Positions 46,267 to 57,790 of a stretch of 64,000 nucleotides of DNA are shown piece by piece. The translations under genes and the position numbers were made by a program. Position 1 is the first letter of the stretch. Every line of letters begins with the position of its first letter. The DNA comes from Ascaphus truei. Lineage: Eukaryota; Chordata; Amphibia; Anura; Ascaphidae. The notes under the pieces were generated by a model. That model was not told where the DNA came from, searched no databases, and saw only the letters and a program-made list of their open reading frames with translations. The stretch spans positions 221,824,966-221,888,965 of the forward strand of contig CM071568.1 in NCBI GenBank assembly GCA_036426205.1, written 5' to 3'.

Positions 46267-48795
46267 CCGTTAGGACAACAGAGGTATTCATCCCAACCCC
46301 CCAATCAGTCAGTCTATCCCCCCCCCCACACCAGTCAGTCATCCCCCACCCCAACCAGTCAGTAAGCTTACCTACCCCCACCCAGTCAGTAAGTCATCCC
46401 CCCACCAGTCAGTCAGTCAGTCATCCCCCCCCAGTAGCACCCCCCACCCAGTCAGTCAAATCCCCACCCCACCCACGTCAGTCATCCCCAATCCCCACCA
46501 GTCCATGTATCACACAGATCCGTACCGTCACCCACACCCATCAGAAGTCATATACCCCCCCACCCAGTCCAGTCCAGTATACCACCACCACCCTCATCAG
46601 TCCACCCCCACCCGTCAGTCACTCACCCACATCTCCCCCCAGTCAGTCACTCACCCCCCCAGTCCACTCCCCCCATCCAGTCGTCAACAAGTCGTCATCC
46701 CCACACCCCTTCCACCGCCCCCCTGCCCCAGTCCCCCACCAGTCAGACAGTCAGTAATCCCCACCCATTCAGACAGTCAGTAATTCCCCACCCAGTCAAG
46801 TCAATTCTCCACCCAGTCAGACACCCCGGTCACCACCTCCCCACCCCACAGCCACCCCACCCTGTCACCCTCAATCACACAATCCCCAACCAAGGCCCCC
46901 ATCCCCACAACCGTACCCCACCCACACCGCACCCCCATCCCCACACCTTTCACCCCATCCCCACGACCTCCACCCCCCCCCCACCTTCCCCCATCCCACC
47001 GCTCACCCATCTCCCACCACCATCACCCCATTCCCCCCCCAGTCCCAACCTATTCCCCCCCCACATTCCCACCGTCACCCTCCCCCATCTCTCACCCCTT
47101 CTCTCTCTCTCGGGTCCTCTCGGTTTCTCCCTCACATCTTCTCACCCTCTCTCCTACGTCAACTCTCATACTTCTCACGGTTCTCAACTCTACTCGTCCC
47201 TCTACTCTGTCGCTCTCCCCTTCTCCGTCTACTCCTCATCCTCAATACTCACTCTCGTCCGAACCTCTAACTCATCAACTCTTCTCCAAGGATACCTCTT
47301 ACATCTCTACATCGATACTCTGAACATGAAGCCAAGACAAGGGAGAAGCGCGAAAGCCGCCAGCTAAATCACCAAGTGGACGGTCATACGAGAATCAATC
47401 TGCGTTCTCTGCTGTACGGGTCGCGCGACAGGAGCGCGTCTCTTTTCTTCTCGCCTCTCTCACCCACTCTCTCTACCCGTCTATCTTCACCCTCTCTCCG
47501 GCTCCTCACCTCTCTCTCCTTCTCTCACCCTCTCTCTCCGTTCTGTCTCACACTCTCTCTCCGTCTGTCTCACCCTCTCTCTCGTCTGTCTCACCCTCTC
47601 TCTCCGTCTGTCTCACCCTCTATCTGTCTCACCCTATCTCTGTCTCACCCTCTCTCTGTCTCACCCTCTCTCTGTCTAACCCTCTCTGTTCACCCTCTCT
47701 TGTCTCACAATGGACTGTTCTGGATATTAGATTTACCCTGTATATCTTAACTGCCCTAATAACCGAAATAACCTATACTGCTTTCTTCCAAATCTGATTC
47801 AAGCTTCACACGGTTGACATCGGAACCACACTAACCCAGAAAGACAGGTAGGGAACACCTCCCTCAATGTATAACATTGCGGAAATGAGGTACTGGACAT
47901 TGAGGGTCTGCGGATCAGGTTAATCCCCAGGTGGGATGCTGCTTTAAATATTGTGAAGCAGGGGCATCCAGGCCCAGTTAAGGGTGCAGGAAACTAGTCA
48001 TTCACACTGGCTTTTTTAGATTCGACCCATTATACACACACACACCACACACATACACACACACACCAACACACACACGGACTAATGTGTATAATGAGAA
48101 TACAATTAAATAAATTAAGGCAAAAAACGAATGTTCTTACTAGGAATTGATTACATTTATTTCATTTATGGTTTTTTTAAATGCGGGGGCTGAGGGAGGG
48201 ATTGGAGGCGGGTGGTTGGGGGCGGGGACCTAGAGGCGGGGTTGGGGCGGGGCGGGGACTAGGTGGCGAGTAGATTTTTTTGGTTCGCGAGTAGATTTTT
48301 GGGTGATTTGTCAAGCACTGATATATTATAGTTATATATATAGTATATAAGATGTGCCCATGAAGGGGCGGGGGGGGCCATGATGGTTTGCAGGTTAACC
48401 GTCGCTCTCTTTCCATCCTCCTGCAAATGCTGAGACAGGGCCATGCATCAAAGATCACTGGGCAAGAAAGAAGCGATGAGAGCTGAGGAGGGTTCAAAGT
48501 GGACCTGGTGATGGGAGGGGCAGGGCAGGAGGAGCAGGAGAAACCACCTCTCCAATTGGCTACCCTGGAAGCACCACGTAACGTGTCGTCGCTCTGGAAC
48601 ACAATTCTGTTGTAAGCCCCGCTGGCTGATCATACACAGTGGTAGTGAGCCAGAAGCGAGGGGGCGGCACTGGGCAGCAGGAGAGAGGAGGTAAGGCTGG
48701 TGGAGGGCACACATACGACTGGTGCACCGCAGGCTCCACTGGGGACCTGCCTTAAGCCAATGCTTTTAAAACTGTGGGGTTTGTGAGTGTATTTT
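43770..48795 (-). repeat. Right arm of the ~12.7-kb inverted repeat
   Basis: Mirror of 36101-41057 in the same order of landmarks, including (GT)n at 46146-46264, duplicated CCCTTCTCTGCAGGGGTAAG at about 45230 and 45640, and GAGAGCGCACGCCCCATAGC (44329-44348). Where I aligned the arms by eye (40220-40450 with 44400-44630) most differences were 1-3-base insertions or deletions, few substitutions. Within 47150-47480 the sequence loses its repeat structure and looks scrambled. Confidence 0.8.
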
Positions 48796-50155
48796 ATATA
48801 TTCTTTGTGTTTAGTAAAAAACAAATAGATTTGCACCTTGAAGGTGGGGCCTTTTACTGTTCTTTTTCCCTTATCTAAAGTACTCTTTTGTAGAGTAAGG
48901 CTCGGGCGATGGTGCCTCGGGCCCGCTGACTCGCGCTTCTGCTCTGCCTTGCATTGCATTCAAAACTGGAGCTTTTTGTGTTCCTGGCAGCGAGGCAGTC
49001 AAGCGCGCTATGGGGGCGGGGCAGCGGAAGGCGGGCGTGGAGGCGTGGTTGGGGAGGCGGAGCGGGAGGCGGGGGGTAGTCCATCGCTCCCATTGGATTT
49101 GTGAGCGGTAATGTGACCGCTCTCATCCGCTTCCCATCTGAACGGCAAATTGAAATGCCTGTTGTAAAATTTTAGCACTCGAGCCATGTGAGCGGAGAAG
49201 ACTGCTAGAGCAACATAGACACTGCGATGCTTGTCGAGGTGACGGAAGGGCGTGTCAAGGCGCTAGTCGTGGAATCATGCTCAGCCGCGGCTCAGACAAG
49301 ATCAGCACACAGCTAGTTAATCTACTAGTGTCCCAGGTCCTTATACACATTTTAGCTAAAGATACTTAGTACCTTGATCTACATATAGTGTATCTGGTAA
49401 ACATCGTGATACCATTTTGCAGTACGAGTTGTTAAAGAACAAAGCCCTACTTATGACACTATTAAATGAACAGTACAAACATGTGTTGATAGTTTACTTG
49501 CTCGTAAACACAAACTTTAAATGATTCTTGTCCCCAAATTTTGTATACACAGCCTTTGTTTAAACAATCAACAATCACACTAACTGCTTCGTATTATATG
49601 GACCTTCTGTCAGTAAACTAAGTCTCTGTTTGGGAAATATTAACCAAAGCCAATGGTGTTCATAGTCGTTAGAAAAAAAAGTATGAAAAAAGATATAGTT
49701 GGAGTCTGTAAAGTAGTGCAGAACAAAATGCTGATTTTCATATATACTGTATATCTGCGCCAGTTAACAACTCCAGGGGACGAAAACTATGTAGAGGTGG
49801 GACATGTTTATAACACTGAAAGTCTGTCTGCAGTTTGACATACTGGGGGATGCAAAAACCTGATGAATTCAAAATGACTGTAAGGCTTTTATAGAACTTA
49901 ATGTGTGAGACAAGTATTGTTGAAAACAATAATGACTTTATGTTCACTTAATATGGAAAGGCGCTTTTCTTTGCAATTGTTAAATCATTTCGAAATGGAA
50001 ATCGACACAGAAAGAAAAAGTTCCATGAAACATAAGGCATCGTTTAAAACATCCAGCATGCACAGCACTATTATGTGAAAAAAAAGAGAAGCAAGAGGTT
50101 TTGTTTATTTATAGCACAAACATTCACATAGGGATGGGATATTGAACTCTTTGAT
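48796..50155. other. No gene recognised
   Basis: A GC-rich stretch at 49005-49140 includes CCCATTGGATTTGTGAGCGG and GTGACCGCTC, related to the hAT-like piece at 4315-4365. The rest is AT-rich. Confidence 0.45.
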
Positions 50156-50342
50156 GCTCGTACTTGATGCGAGGAGTGTGGACTCTCGATCTCTGGGTGT
50201 CTATCTCTCTCTGCGTGTTATAGATGCGATAGACTGAGCGGAGATAGCTAGCGCGAGAGGATTGCGCAGCAGCCGAGATCTACTGCTAGCTCTATCGCTA
50301 TATATCCTATCGAGCGCGCAGCTAGTCCGATATGCGTATATC

Positions 50343-50385
<43 letters not shown>
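50156..50385. repeat. (TC)n microsatellite with a disordered flank
   Basis: TC repeats at about 50345-50383 follow 190 bases of short irregular motifs (GATAGCTAGCGCGAGAGG), which look like degraded TC/GA repeat or poor base calling. Confidence 0.5.
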
Positions 50386-50386
<1 letters not shown>

Positions 50387-50929
50387 GGCTTTCCAATGAT
50401 AGTGACAAGTTAATAGGTTCAAAGTAAGTGATCAATGTTTAAAAAAAAAAAAAAAACAAGAATTAATGTTGTAATTTTTTTTGGGTTTTGTACCTTTTTT
50501 CTTTTTTAAACAAAAAAACAGGTGATAGGGGCGCCCTTACAACTACATATAAATAAAAATTATAATATATAGTAAACGATTAACATGTGACAATAAGTGC
50601 ACAGATACAACCGTGATAAAGTGACAGGATGCTGAAATAGTCCAGGAAAAATGTTCCAAGGATGTAGATGACTGGAATCAGCCGTTGCTCAGCACATGGA
50701 ATGAGATAAATGAAATAACATAGTGTGATATTGTTAAGGAAAAGAATGCACCTTAAACAAATAATAAAAAATAATAATAAAAAAAAAATATGAAAACAAA
50801 AAATAACAAAGAACAATTAATGGATTGAGCAGGCACTAAATATGGACAAAAACAATTTATTAAAACGACAAAAATCAAAGCACAAAAAATGATTAAAACT
50901 AGACATCCACTTGTCCTGCGTCCGGCAAC

Positions 50930-51330
50930 TATAAGAATCCTACTTACAAGCTGGAAGTAGGTCATGCGCATTGAGAATGATGTATGGACGGCTTCTCCTC
51001 CGCTTCGATTGCACCGCTGGAATGTTCCTTCCTTCTCCTACCCAGACCTGCTGGGTGTCGGGAAAGACCTCCGTCTGCAGGGGAGTTGTTTAAGAAAGCC
51101 TCCAAACCTCTCCCGCTCGTTGCTTCGGCTCCACAAAAAGCACACCGTTCTACCTCTCCCTCTCTCGCGAAAATCCGCCTTCGGAGGGGACGGATGCCGA
51201 ATTGACTCCAAAAAGCCTCTCGATCGTGGAGGGTGGATGAGTACTCGCACAAAGCGCGGAGACGCTGGGACCACGAGACACCGAGACCATGATCAGAATC
51301 CGGAAGGATTAAAATGTTTAGCTATAGAGG
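50930..51330 (-). repeat. Penelope-type terminal repeat, inverted partner 1
   Basis: The minus strand carries GCGCTTTGTGCGAGTACTC, ATCCACCCTCCACGATCGAG and AGGCTTTTTGGAGTCAAT, matching the plus-strand sequence at 52675-52735. It continues into ACCCAGCAGGTCTGGGTAGG and a TTAATAAATTG end, the general layout seen in the arms of the 9.7-10.8-kb insertion. Confidence 0.55.
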
Positions 51331-51389
51331 CACCCTTTTACAATTGGAGAGGTGGGGACAGATCGAAACAGTTGGCGAAAAGGGAGCTA

Positions 51390-51745
51390 CAGTAGCGGCA
51401 TCCTTTATTCTTACCAATGCCGGCGGCATGCTGGGATCTACTCCGGCTGGCGCCAGTCTAGAACGCGCGCCGCCGCGTTTCCTCCACGCACCCCCCCTCC
51501 ACTTCGGGTGGATTTTAGCCCCCCTTCCCGACCCTGAACCCGGCTCCTGCTCTGCCCCTCTGCTTCCCCGCACCCCCGCTTACCTCACTTTAAACTCCAG
51601 GGGTGTCGGGGAAGCCAGGGAAGCCGGGGAAGCTGGGCGCGCACGTGACTGTGACGTCACAGTGCGCCGCAACAAGCCTCGTCCCCACGCTTCCCGCACG
51701 CATCCTGCCGTGTAGGAAGTGTAAGAATAAAGGATGCCGCTACTG
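51390..51745. mobile_element. TA-flanked MITE with 25-bp perfect termini (356 bp)
   Basis: CAGTAGCGGCATCCTTTATT... is matched exactly inverted by ...AATAAAGGATGCCGCTACTG, flanked by TA (51388-51389 and 51746-51747). The interior is GC-rich and non-coding. Length and terminus type resemble the MITEs at 5.6 and 19.7 kb. Confidence 0.8.
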
Positions 51746-51747
51746 TA

Positions 51748-52599
51748 TACTGGATCTACGAGCTTAAGACATTAGCGCCACAGGGGTTAAACGTGGAATT
51801 CAGTATAGCTCCCTTTCTTGGGGATTGATTTTGCTAAATTAAAGCTCCTGGGTTATGCTTTGTACCTTTTTTTCGCTTTCTTTTTCGCTTCCTTGTTCTA
51901 TGTTCGTTTGGACATACATAAAATATATATATTGAAATTATTTTTATAATGACATATGGTTCTTGGATGTATTATCATTTTGGTTCCATGCTATATTGCA
52001 TCCCAGATTGCTGGATCTACCCATGTTTCTTTTCACTTCAGAAACAGGATAGTGTTATATGTATAATAAATAATGTGAACAACTACGAAATGAGCTATAA
52101 TATATTCCAATGTGAACAACTATATATATTTAGCTACCGAATTTCAATGGTACAGGTGGTATAGTGATTTCCACTCTAACATTATTGATCATTGAGATCA
52201 ATGGATGCCATTTCAAAGGTTGTCCATTATGATTTATTGTATATCATGTTATATATTTTATTTTATATATAATTTACAATTTTATATTTTTTATATATTA
52301 ATTTGATTAAATAATATTATATCATATGGGCAATGATTTCTCCTTTTTTGTATCACTAATTATACTTTTTGGAGATTAACTAATACCACATTATCATTGA
52401 TAATATTATATAAGATCTCTCTAGAAGTATTCATTTAATGTATAATATTTAATGAGATTCTGATTAATTTTTTGTTTTTTATCAATGAGTTTTTGTTTTA
52501 AGTGTTGAGCAGGCCTAATATAAATTCAATTATGAGTTTCACATGTTTCTTATTGAAGTGGACATTTCGGGGATTATTTAATCTAAGGCGGAGGGACTA
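51748..52599. other. AT-rich sequence, no gene recognised
   Basis: Strongly AT-rich (TATATATTTTATTTTATATA) with no coding signal. It lies between the two inverted Penelope-type repeats. Confidence 0.5.
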
Positions 52600-52930
52600 T
52601 GTCCGCATATCATACCCCTGAAGAAGCGGATCAATCCGCGAAATGTGTAGGGTGATGTCACACATCCAGCGCCTCGGCGCTTTGTGCGCGTACTCATCCA
52701 CCCTCCACGATCGAGAGGCTTTGGAGCCAATCCGGCATTCGCCCCCTTCGACGGCGGTGGAACAGCGCTGCCCACTAAGATGAAGTGTATAGGTGGTGCA
52801 CTTGGTGACTTGGATAATACCTGCCCGGTGCTCCTGCTACTGGGTGCGCAGATGAACTTTGCTTGGAATCCCTTGCTCCAGGAGATGATCAAAGATGCCT
52901 CCGCCTCAACGGTGGGTGGCTCCCGCATGG
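52600..52930 (+). repeat. Penelope-type terminal repeat, inverted partner 2
   Basis: Shares a core of about 110 bases with 51180-51290 in opposite orientation (GCGCGTACTCATCCACC, CGATCGAGAGGCTTTGG). It begins with the ribozyme-like motif listed separately. Confidence 0.55.
52618..52666 (+). ncRNA. Hammerhead-like motif
   Basis: CTGAAGA (fits CUGANGA) is followed by a 5-bp stem II (GCGGA-TCAA-TCCGC), the invariant GAAA (52640-52643), a stem III TGTGT/ACACA and then TC at 52665-52666 as cleavage dinucleotide. I could not find a convincing stem I, so activity is doubtful. Confidence 0.4.
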
Positions 52931-53278
52931 AGTGATACACCTTTATAATGTCTCTTATCTCTGCTAACGTAGAGGATGTATTACCTTCACATCACTTGCC
53001 AGGATAGTCACGGTTCCTGGCTGGACCCTCACTTGTCTAGGTTCTACAGGACCCTGTCCCTAGTCTAAGTGGAGTCCCTGTAGTGACCACAAGCTGAGGT
53101 GAGTAGGGCCTAGCTGGGGGCTAAGGGGAGACTTCTGGCCTAGTGCAGGAGGCTACTTTCCTCCCTGCACAAAAACACCCTCCCCTCTCTGTGTCCCAGC
53201 TCCTAACTGACAATCCCTGTCTTCACACAACATTGTTGCAACTTTGCAGCATGAGAATCTGTCAGCCTTATTGGCTGT

Positions 53279-53782
53279 GGAACAAAAAAGGAAAAAACTG
53301 GGGTGCTCCCTATTTATTATGGCATATAATAACGCCTATAGGATAATGTGTAACCAAAAAGAAAGGGGAAGTGTATACTGGCCCTTGTTGTTTTCTGCAG
53401 CTGGACCAGTGAGAAGACGAAGCCCAGAGTCTTCTTATAGCGGCAGTGGATATGGTGGATTGGTCAGCGCAAGGAGTCAGACTCAGAAATTGAGAGAAAA
53501 TAAAATACACAGGATCAATGTATTAGACAAACATGTGTAATCAATAAATGAGCAGATGCATTAACATTATATACAATAATGAAAATGTATAATATAAATA
53601 AGTGTATTGGAGCTGTGGGGAAGGGTAAGGCTAAGGACAGGGAATGGGTGATGATAATTATCAAATATAATAAAGAAACAGTAGACTCCTGTTTCATTGA
53701 CTCACATGGCCTGGTGTGAGACTAATCCCTCAGAGAAGGGTTGATGAAGTAACAGAAGTCCTCTATATAAATGAGAAAAAAA
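53279..53782 (+). mobile_element. Short retro-type insertion with 15-bp target duplication
   Basis: AGCCTTATTGGCTGT occurs at 53264-53278 and again at 53783-53797. The ~504-bp insert ends in an A-rich tract (ATGAGAAAAAAA) and carries GGTTGATGAAGTAAC near its end. The family is unclear; Penelope-like debris is possible. Sequence on both sides joins smoothly when the insert is removed. Confidence 0.55.
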
Positions 53783-53819
53783 AGCCTTATTGGCTGTCTG
53801 GCTGCCTGTGACCAGGGTG

Positions 53820-54137
53820 AAAGTGCAGTCCCAAGAGGCTGCTGGGAATTGTAGTCCTTGGTGGCTCTCTTTAACATTGGGGCCTCGTGCGCGCGGTGTA
53901 ATGGCCGCCGCCGTTGCTAACTGCGCATGTGAGAACTGGGGGATGTCCCTGACTATGGAGCGTCTCTTCTCACTCCCTGTTATGGCTGCCATATCGCATC
54001 TGAGGCTATACTGCACGCGCGCGAACTTCCGCGTATGCGCAAACGCACACAAGATGGCGGCGCCCTGTAGCTGATGTCGCCGGGAGCCCCTGGTGACGTG
54101 ATCACCCTGCAACTGCCCTCACACTGTCGCAGGTAGG
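53820..54137. promoter_or_regulatory. CpG-rich promoter-like segment (ZNF143, NRF1-like and YY1 motifs)
   Basis: Contains GCTGGGAATTGTAGT (53841-53855), the inverse of the ACTACAATTCCCAGC motif bound by ZNF143, NRF1-like CTGCGCATG (about 53922) and TATGCGCAAACGC, and AAGATGGCGGC (54051-54061), a YY1 motif that often overlaps start codons. The ATG there opens only six codons. A splice-donor-like CGCAGGTAGGAG is at about 54128. It may be a first exon and promoter of an outside gene, or an LTR or repeat carrying these motifs. Confidence 0.4.
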
Positions 54138-54573
54138 AGAGAGAGAACCAAATGTCTGGGGAGCCAGAGGGGACCTGGCTACAAATAGATACAGCTTATA
54201 TGGACCCTGCCTGATCACTGTAGTTAATAACTGGACATAATGATGGCACTTGTGAAATGGCTTGTGATTTCTCCACTGCTGCTAGCTGTTCATGTTTAAT
54301 AGCATTTAATTTTTTTAAACTTGTAATCATTTTGTGTAGAATATAAGAGAGAGAATTAGAGAAAGGGCATTTATTATGGTTTTGTACCCGAAACAAATTA
54401 CCCATACACAAGAGATATGTGAATGTCTTCAAACATGCATCGCAAATTGATTTCTATAATTAAATTCTCTTCATTTTCACAAACTGTGAAATTGCTCCAA
54501 ATTTCAATAGAATTGCACCACTGACAGATTTTTTTGAGAACAGCAGTATATAGAGCAAGGGTATAGTGAAGGG

Positions 54574-54707
54574 GTGGCCAACTCCCGTCCTCAAGGGTCA
54601 CCAATAAGGTTTTAAGGATATCCCTGCTTAAGCACAGGTGGCTCATTCGATGTCTCAGTCATTAAAACCTGACCTTTTGTTGGCCCCTAAGTACTGGAGT
54701 TGGCCAC
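54574..54707. mobile_element. Small palindromic MITE
   Basis: GTGGCCAACTCC and GGAGTTGGCCAC are exact inverted ends. Inner CCTCAAGGGTCACC, AAGGATATCCCTGCTTA and AAACCTGACC fit a dispersed amphibian/fish family. Related to the palindromes at 15442 and 15799. Confidence 0.65.
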
Positions 54708-56034
54708 TACTCATATAGAGGGATATGTGACCTGAATTTAGGGTCAAGTGACACTTTAACTTTTAATGCGTGGCAAAAAAAAACATGTTTTCCATTTGTA
54801 AGGGCGTCCTTTTTTTGTTGCTCATAATTAACAGGGGTGATGCATCAGGCGCTTGAGGACGTGTTCACCACCGAATCAAGATAGTGACAAGCAGGGTAAC
54901 TCAAACTTAATGATGCATTAACTTGCATTTTCTTAAATCAAAGTGAGTTCATCGTTAACTGTTCATTACCCTCCTGCTCAGTATATTGAGTAGATTAAAA
55001 AACAGTGCAAACAAAGTCATATTTTCATGAGATCTGGCCAAATATTCACACTTAACAGAACTGCAAACTTTCATTCTGATCCTTATTATGGATTAAAAGT
55101 TAAATCTCAAGAAACAGAGGTTTAAACAGGGACACGCAAATGAAATTAGAAAATTATATTGCAAGCTGTTCTGAACCTCCCCCATTACTAATGCTCTATA
55201 AATAAAAGGGTTAAGGGTTAATATTGTCTATTACTTATTATGACGCAAAAGGCATGAGTAAAGCTTTGATAAATGACCTTTGAAGTATGTGATGTAGGCA
55301 ATGAACAGATTAACTCAATCTCATGATCAAAAGTAAGACCAGGAATGCTTAGCAAATGCAGTCATCCAGACAGCATTAAAAAGAGTAGTTTTTCTAATAA
55401 TACAATAAGGACTAGCTTCACTTGGGAACGAAATAATTCGGATTCACTTAATTCTGTTAAACCGGAGTTAATATTGCACACGATAAAAAAAAATAATGGG
55501 GGGTTTTACCACACAAATATCCATTTACTCACTTAGCCCACGTCCATAGTGCAAGATACGGAACGAGCAACATGCTCGCGCTGCAAACAAACGCGTGTAT
55601 TCCAAAGTGCATTGCCATAGTGAGCACGAGCTTGCATGTGCACGTGAGGTACAAGGATACCAAAAGCAGAGGAGACAAACTTGTTTGTTATTGCAGCCAG
55701 ACAGCCTGGTCATGTGAGCGGCTAACAGCCAATGAAAATTTAGTAAGCTATTCTGCCTGGATAATGTTCAAATTAATTGTTCACATAATAATTACACCCA
55801 TACACCCCTCATATACATCACATCCCTCATATGAACATCTGCATTTTACTGCATGCTGGTATTGCTCAGCAGTCCCACCTTTCTGTACCTTTAAGTTAAT
55901 ATTAAAACCTACTTACTCCATCCACTGGGTACTGGATATAAATATCACATACACACATACACACACAGTCAGTGAGTGGAAAAAAATTATATATATATAC
56001 ACACACACACAGTGCTTATTTTGTAAAAAAATGG
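54708..56034. other. No gene recognised
   Basis: AT-rich sequence. The 168-codon open frame crossing 55572-56078 has no domain and ends in simple CACACA repeats, so I do not call it a gene. Confidence 0.5.
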
Positions 56035-56440
56035 TGCACAGGGCCACAGACAGCTTTTCCGGGGGCCCAAGACTATAGTGTCCACTGAGCCGCTGTTGCC
56101 TTCCCCCAGTGTGTCAGCAGCCTTGTGTGACTCCTCCCCTCTCACATCCCCACCTTTCTCTCCCCCACTCCGCACCCCCACCTTTCTCTCCCATGCCCGC
56201 ACCTTTCCCCCCACACTCAATAACCCCCCTCCCCAAAACACACTAAGCCCCCCCAATATACATAATAACCACCCCATCTCCCAATATACAGACTAATCCT
56301 ACAATATACATCTCCGACAATACACATAATACCCCCCAATACACATAACCCATTTCCCCAATAACTAAGACACACACCCAGTGGTAGATTTCCCATTAGG
56401 CCCATTAGGCACGGGCCTATGGTGGCAACATTTTGGGGCG
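56035..56440. mobile_element. DNA-transposon-end-like pieces
   Basis: CACAGGGCCACAGACAGC...GGGGGCCC with C-rich sequence after it resembles the four GGGCCGCCAACA-type ends in the large inverted repeat. CAGTGGTAGATTTCCCATTA at about 56380 resembles an hAT-type terminus. Confidence 0.4.
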
Positions 56441-56689
56441 GCAAAAATGTCCTCTACGTATACTTTTGCTGCGCTCTCGAGCCTATCGGTCCTGATGGGA
56501 AGTCACTCAGCTGTTGCAGCCGCCTCCTTACCTGCCGACTTCCTTCTCCTTCTGAAAGGCAGCATCAGATGACGCCACAGACATCACCAATGTGACGTCA
56601 CACAGCGTCTTGTTGGCATGGCAATGCGATGTTGCAGCCCCAAATGACGTCATGACGTTGGTGACGTCCGCAACATCATTTCACACTGG

Positions 56690-57053
56690 CAAAGAAAAGT
56701 TGGACGTTCCAGGCACATGGGTAATCCACAATGTGAGAAGAGAAAAGAAAAAGAAATAAAAAGAGACATGGTGGTGAAACACAGGAATATTATATACAGA
56801 TATTATTCGTGGTATATGTATATACACTTAGCTTGGCCAGAATGATCTTCTAGGGTGATAGGTATAGGCTCTCCTCTTGCAATTTTCAGATGGGCTGGTG
56901 AGATCCCTCCTGAGGGGCCGTCCTCATGAATAATATCAGTATATAATATTCCTGTGTTTCACCACCATTTCTCTTTTTATTTCTTTTTATTTCTCTTTTC
57001 TCTTCTCACATTGTGGATTGCCCATGCGCCCTGGTACGTACAACTTTTCTTTG
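56690..57053. repeat. Inverted repeat with ~120-bp arms
   Basis: Left arm 56690-56808 (CAAAGAAAAGTTG, GGTGGTGAAACACAGGAAT) is mirrored at 56928-57053 around a 119-bp centre. No target duplication found. Confidence 0.7.
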
Positions 57054-57704
57054 CCATAGAGTGTGTGGGGGATTTGGAAATCCCTCTTGTTTGGACTTTG
57101 GCTGCAGGATTACCACTTTTGTACATTTAATGTTGTGTTATTAACTTGAGTGTCACTTACTGTTTTGATTTTATACATATCCATACTTGTTAAGGTGCTA
57201 TAGTACATTCAATTTTTTGTTTTACTTATCATTTAACACTGCGGTTCAGAAGGAGGAGGAGGGGGGGAAACAAGGAGGCGGCTGCAACAACTATGTGCCA
57301 TGGGGCGGCGGATTTCACCTCTGCGCACACCAGGCACTTATTGTAGAAACCTGTTGCTTAACACATATGCCTCAACTTTGTGTTCTCTACTGTCTCATTA
57401 TATTACTACCCCCCTCTCTTTTATCATTTTAATACATATACTAGGTTGGTGTAACCTTAAAAATGCACATTCACAAAAATTTGTTATAAAATCACAGTGT
57501 GGAAAAACCTGATAATGGGTGGGACTACCAGCTCAGCTGTAATCACAGAACCATGCTGGAGACAAGATGGAACACCTTACTGCTGCAACCTCTGGTCTGG
57601 ACAGCCTCCGTCAAGCTCAGTCAAGATGTTGAAAACAATCCCAGAGGGGCTTGGCGATGCTGCGATCGGGGGGGGGGGGGGGGGTGGCGGGGATAAGCGC
57701 AGTA

Positions 57705-57790
57705 CATTAGAGTGACGTGACTGCTGGAACCACCAATAGGAAATGCCCTACGCGTTTCTTGACACAGCATGCAACTTCCTCAGGGGTATA
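57705..57790 (-). ncRNA. Degenerate hammerhead-like motif
   Basis: On the minus strand: CCCCTGAGGAAG (fits CUGANGA), a weak stem, then CAAGAAACGCGTAGGG, containing the second core box GAAA. Stem I and stem III are unclear. It belongs with the Penelope-type debris of this window. Confidence 0.3.

Noticed and set aside
55572..56078. 168-codon open frame
   Set aside because: No domain, no conserved pattern, and it ends in CACACA repeats.
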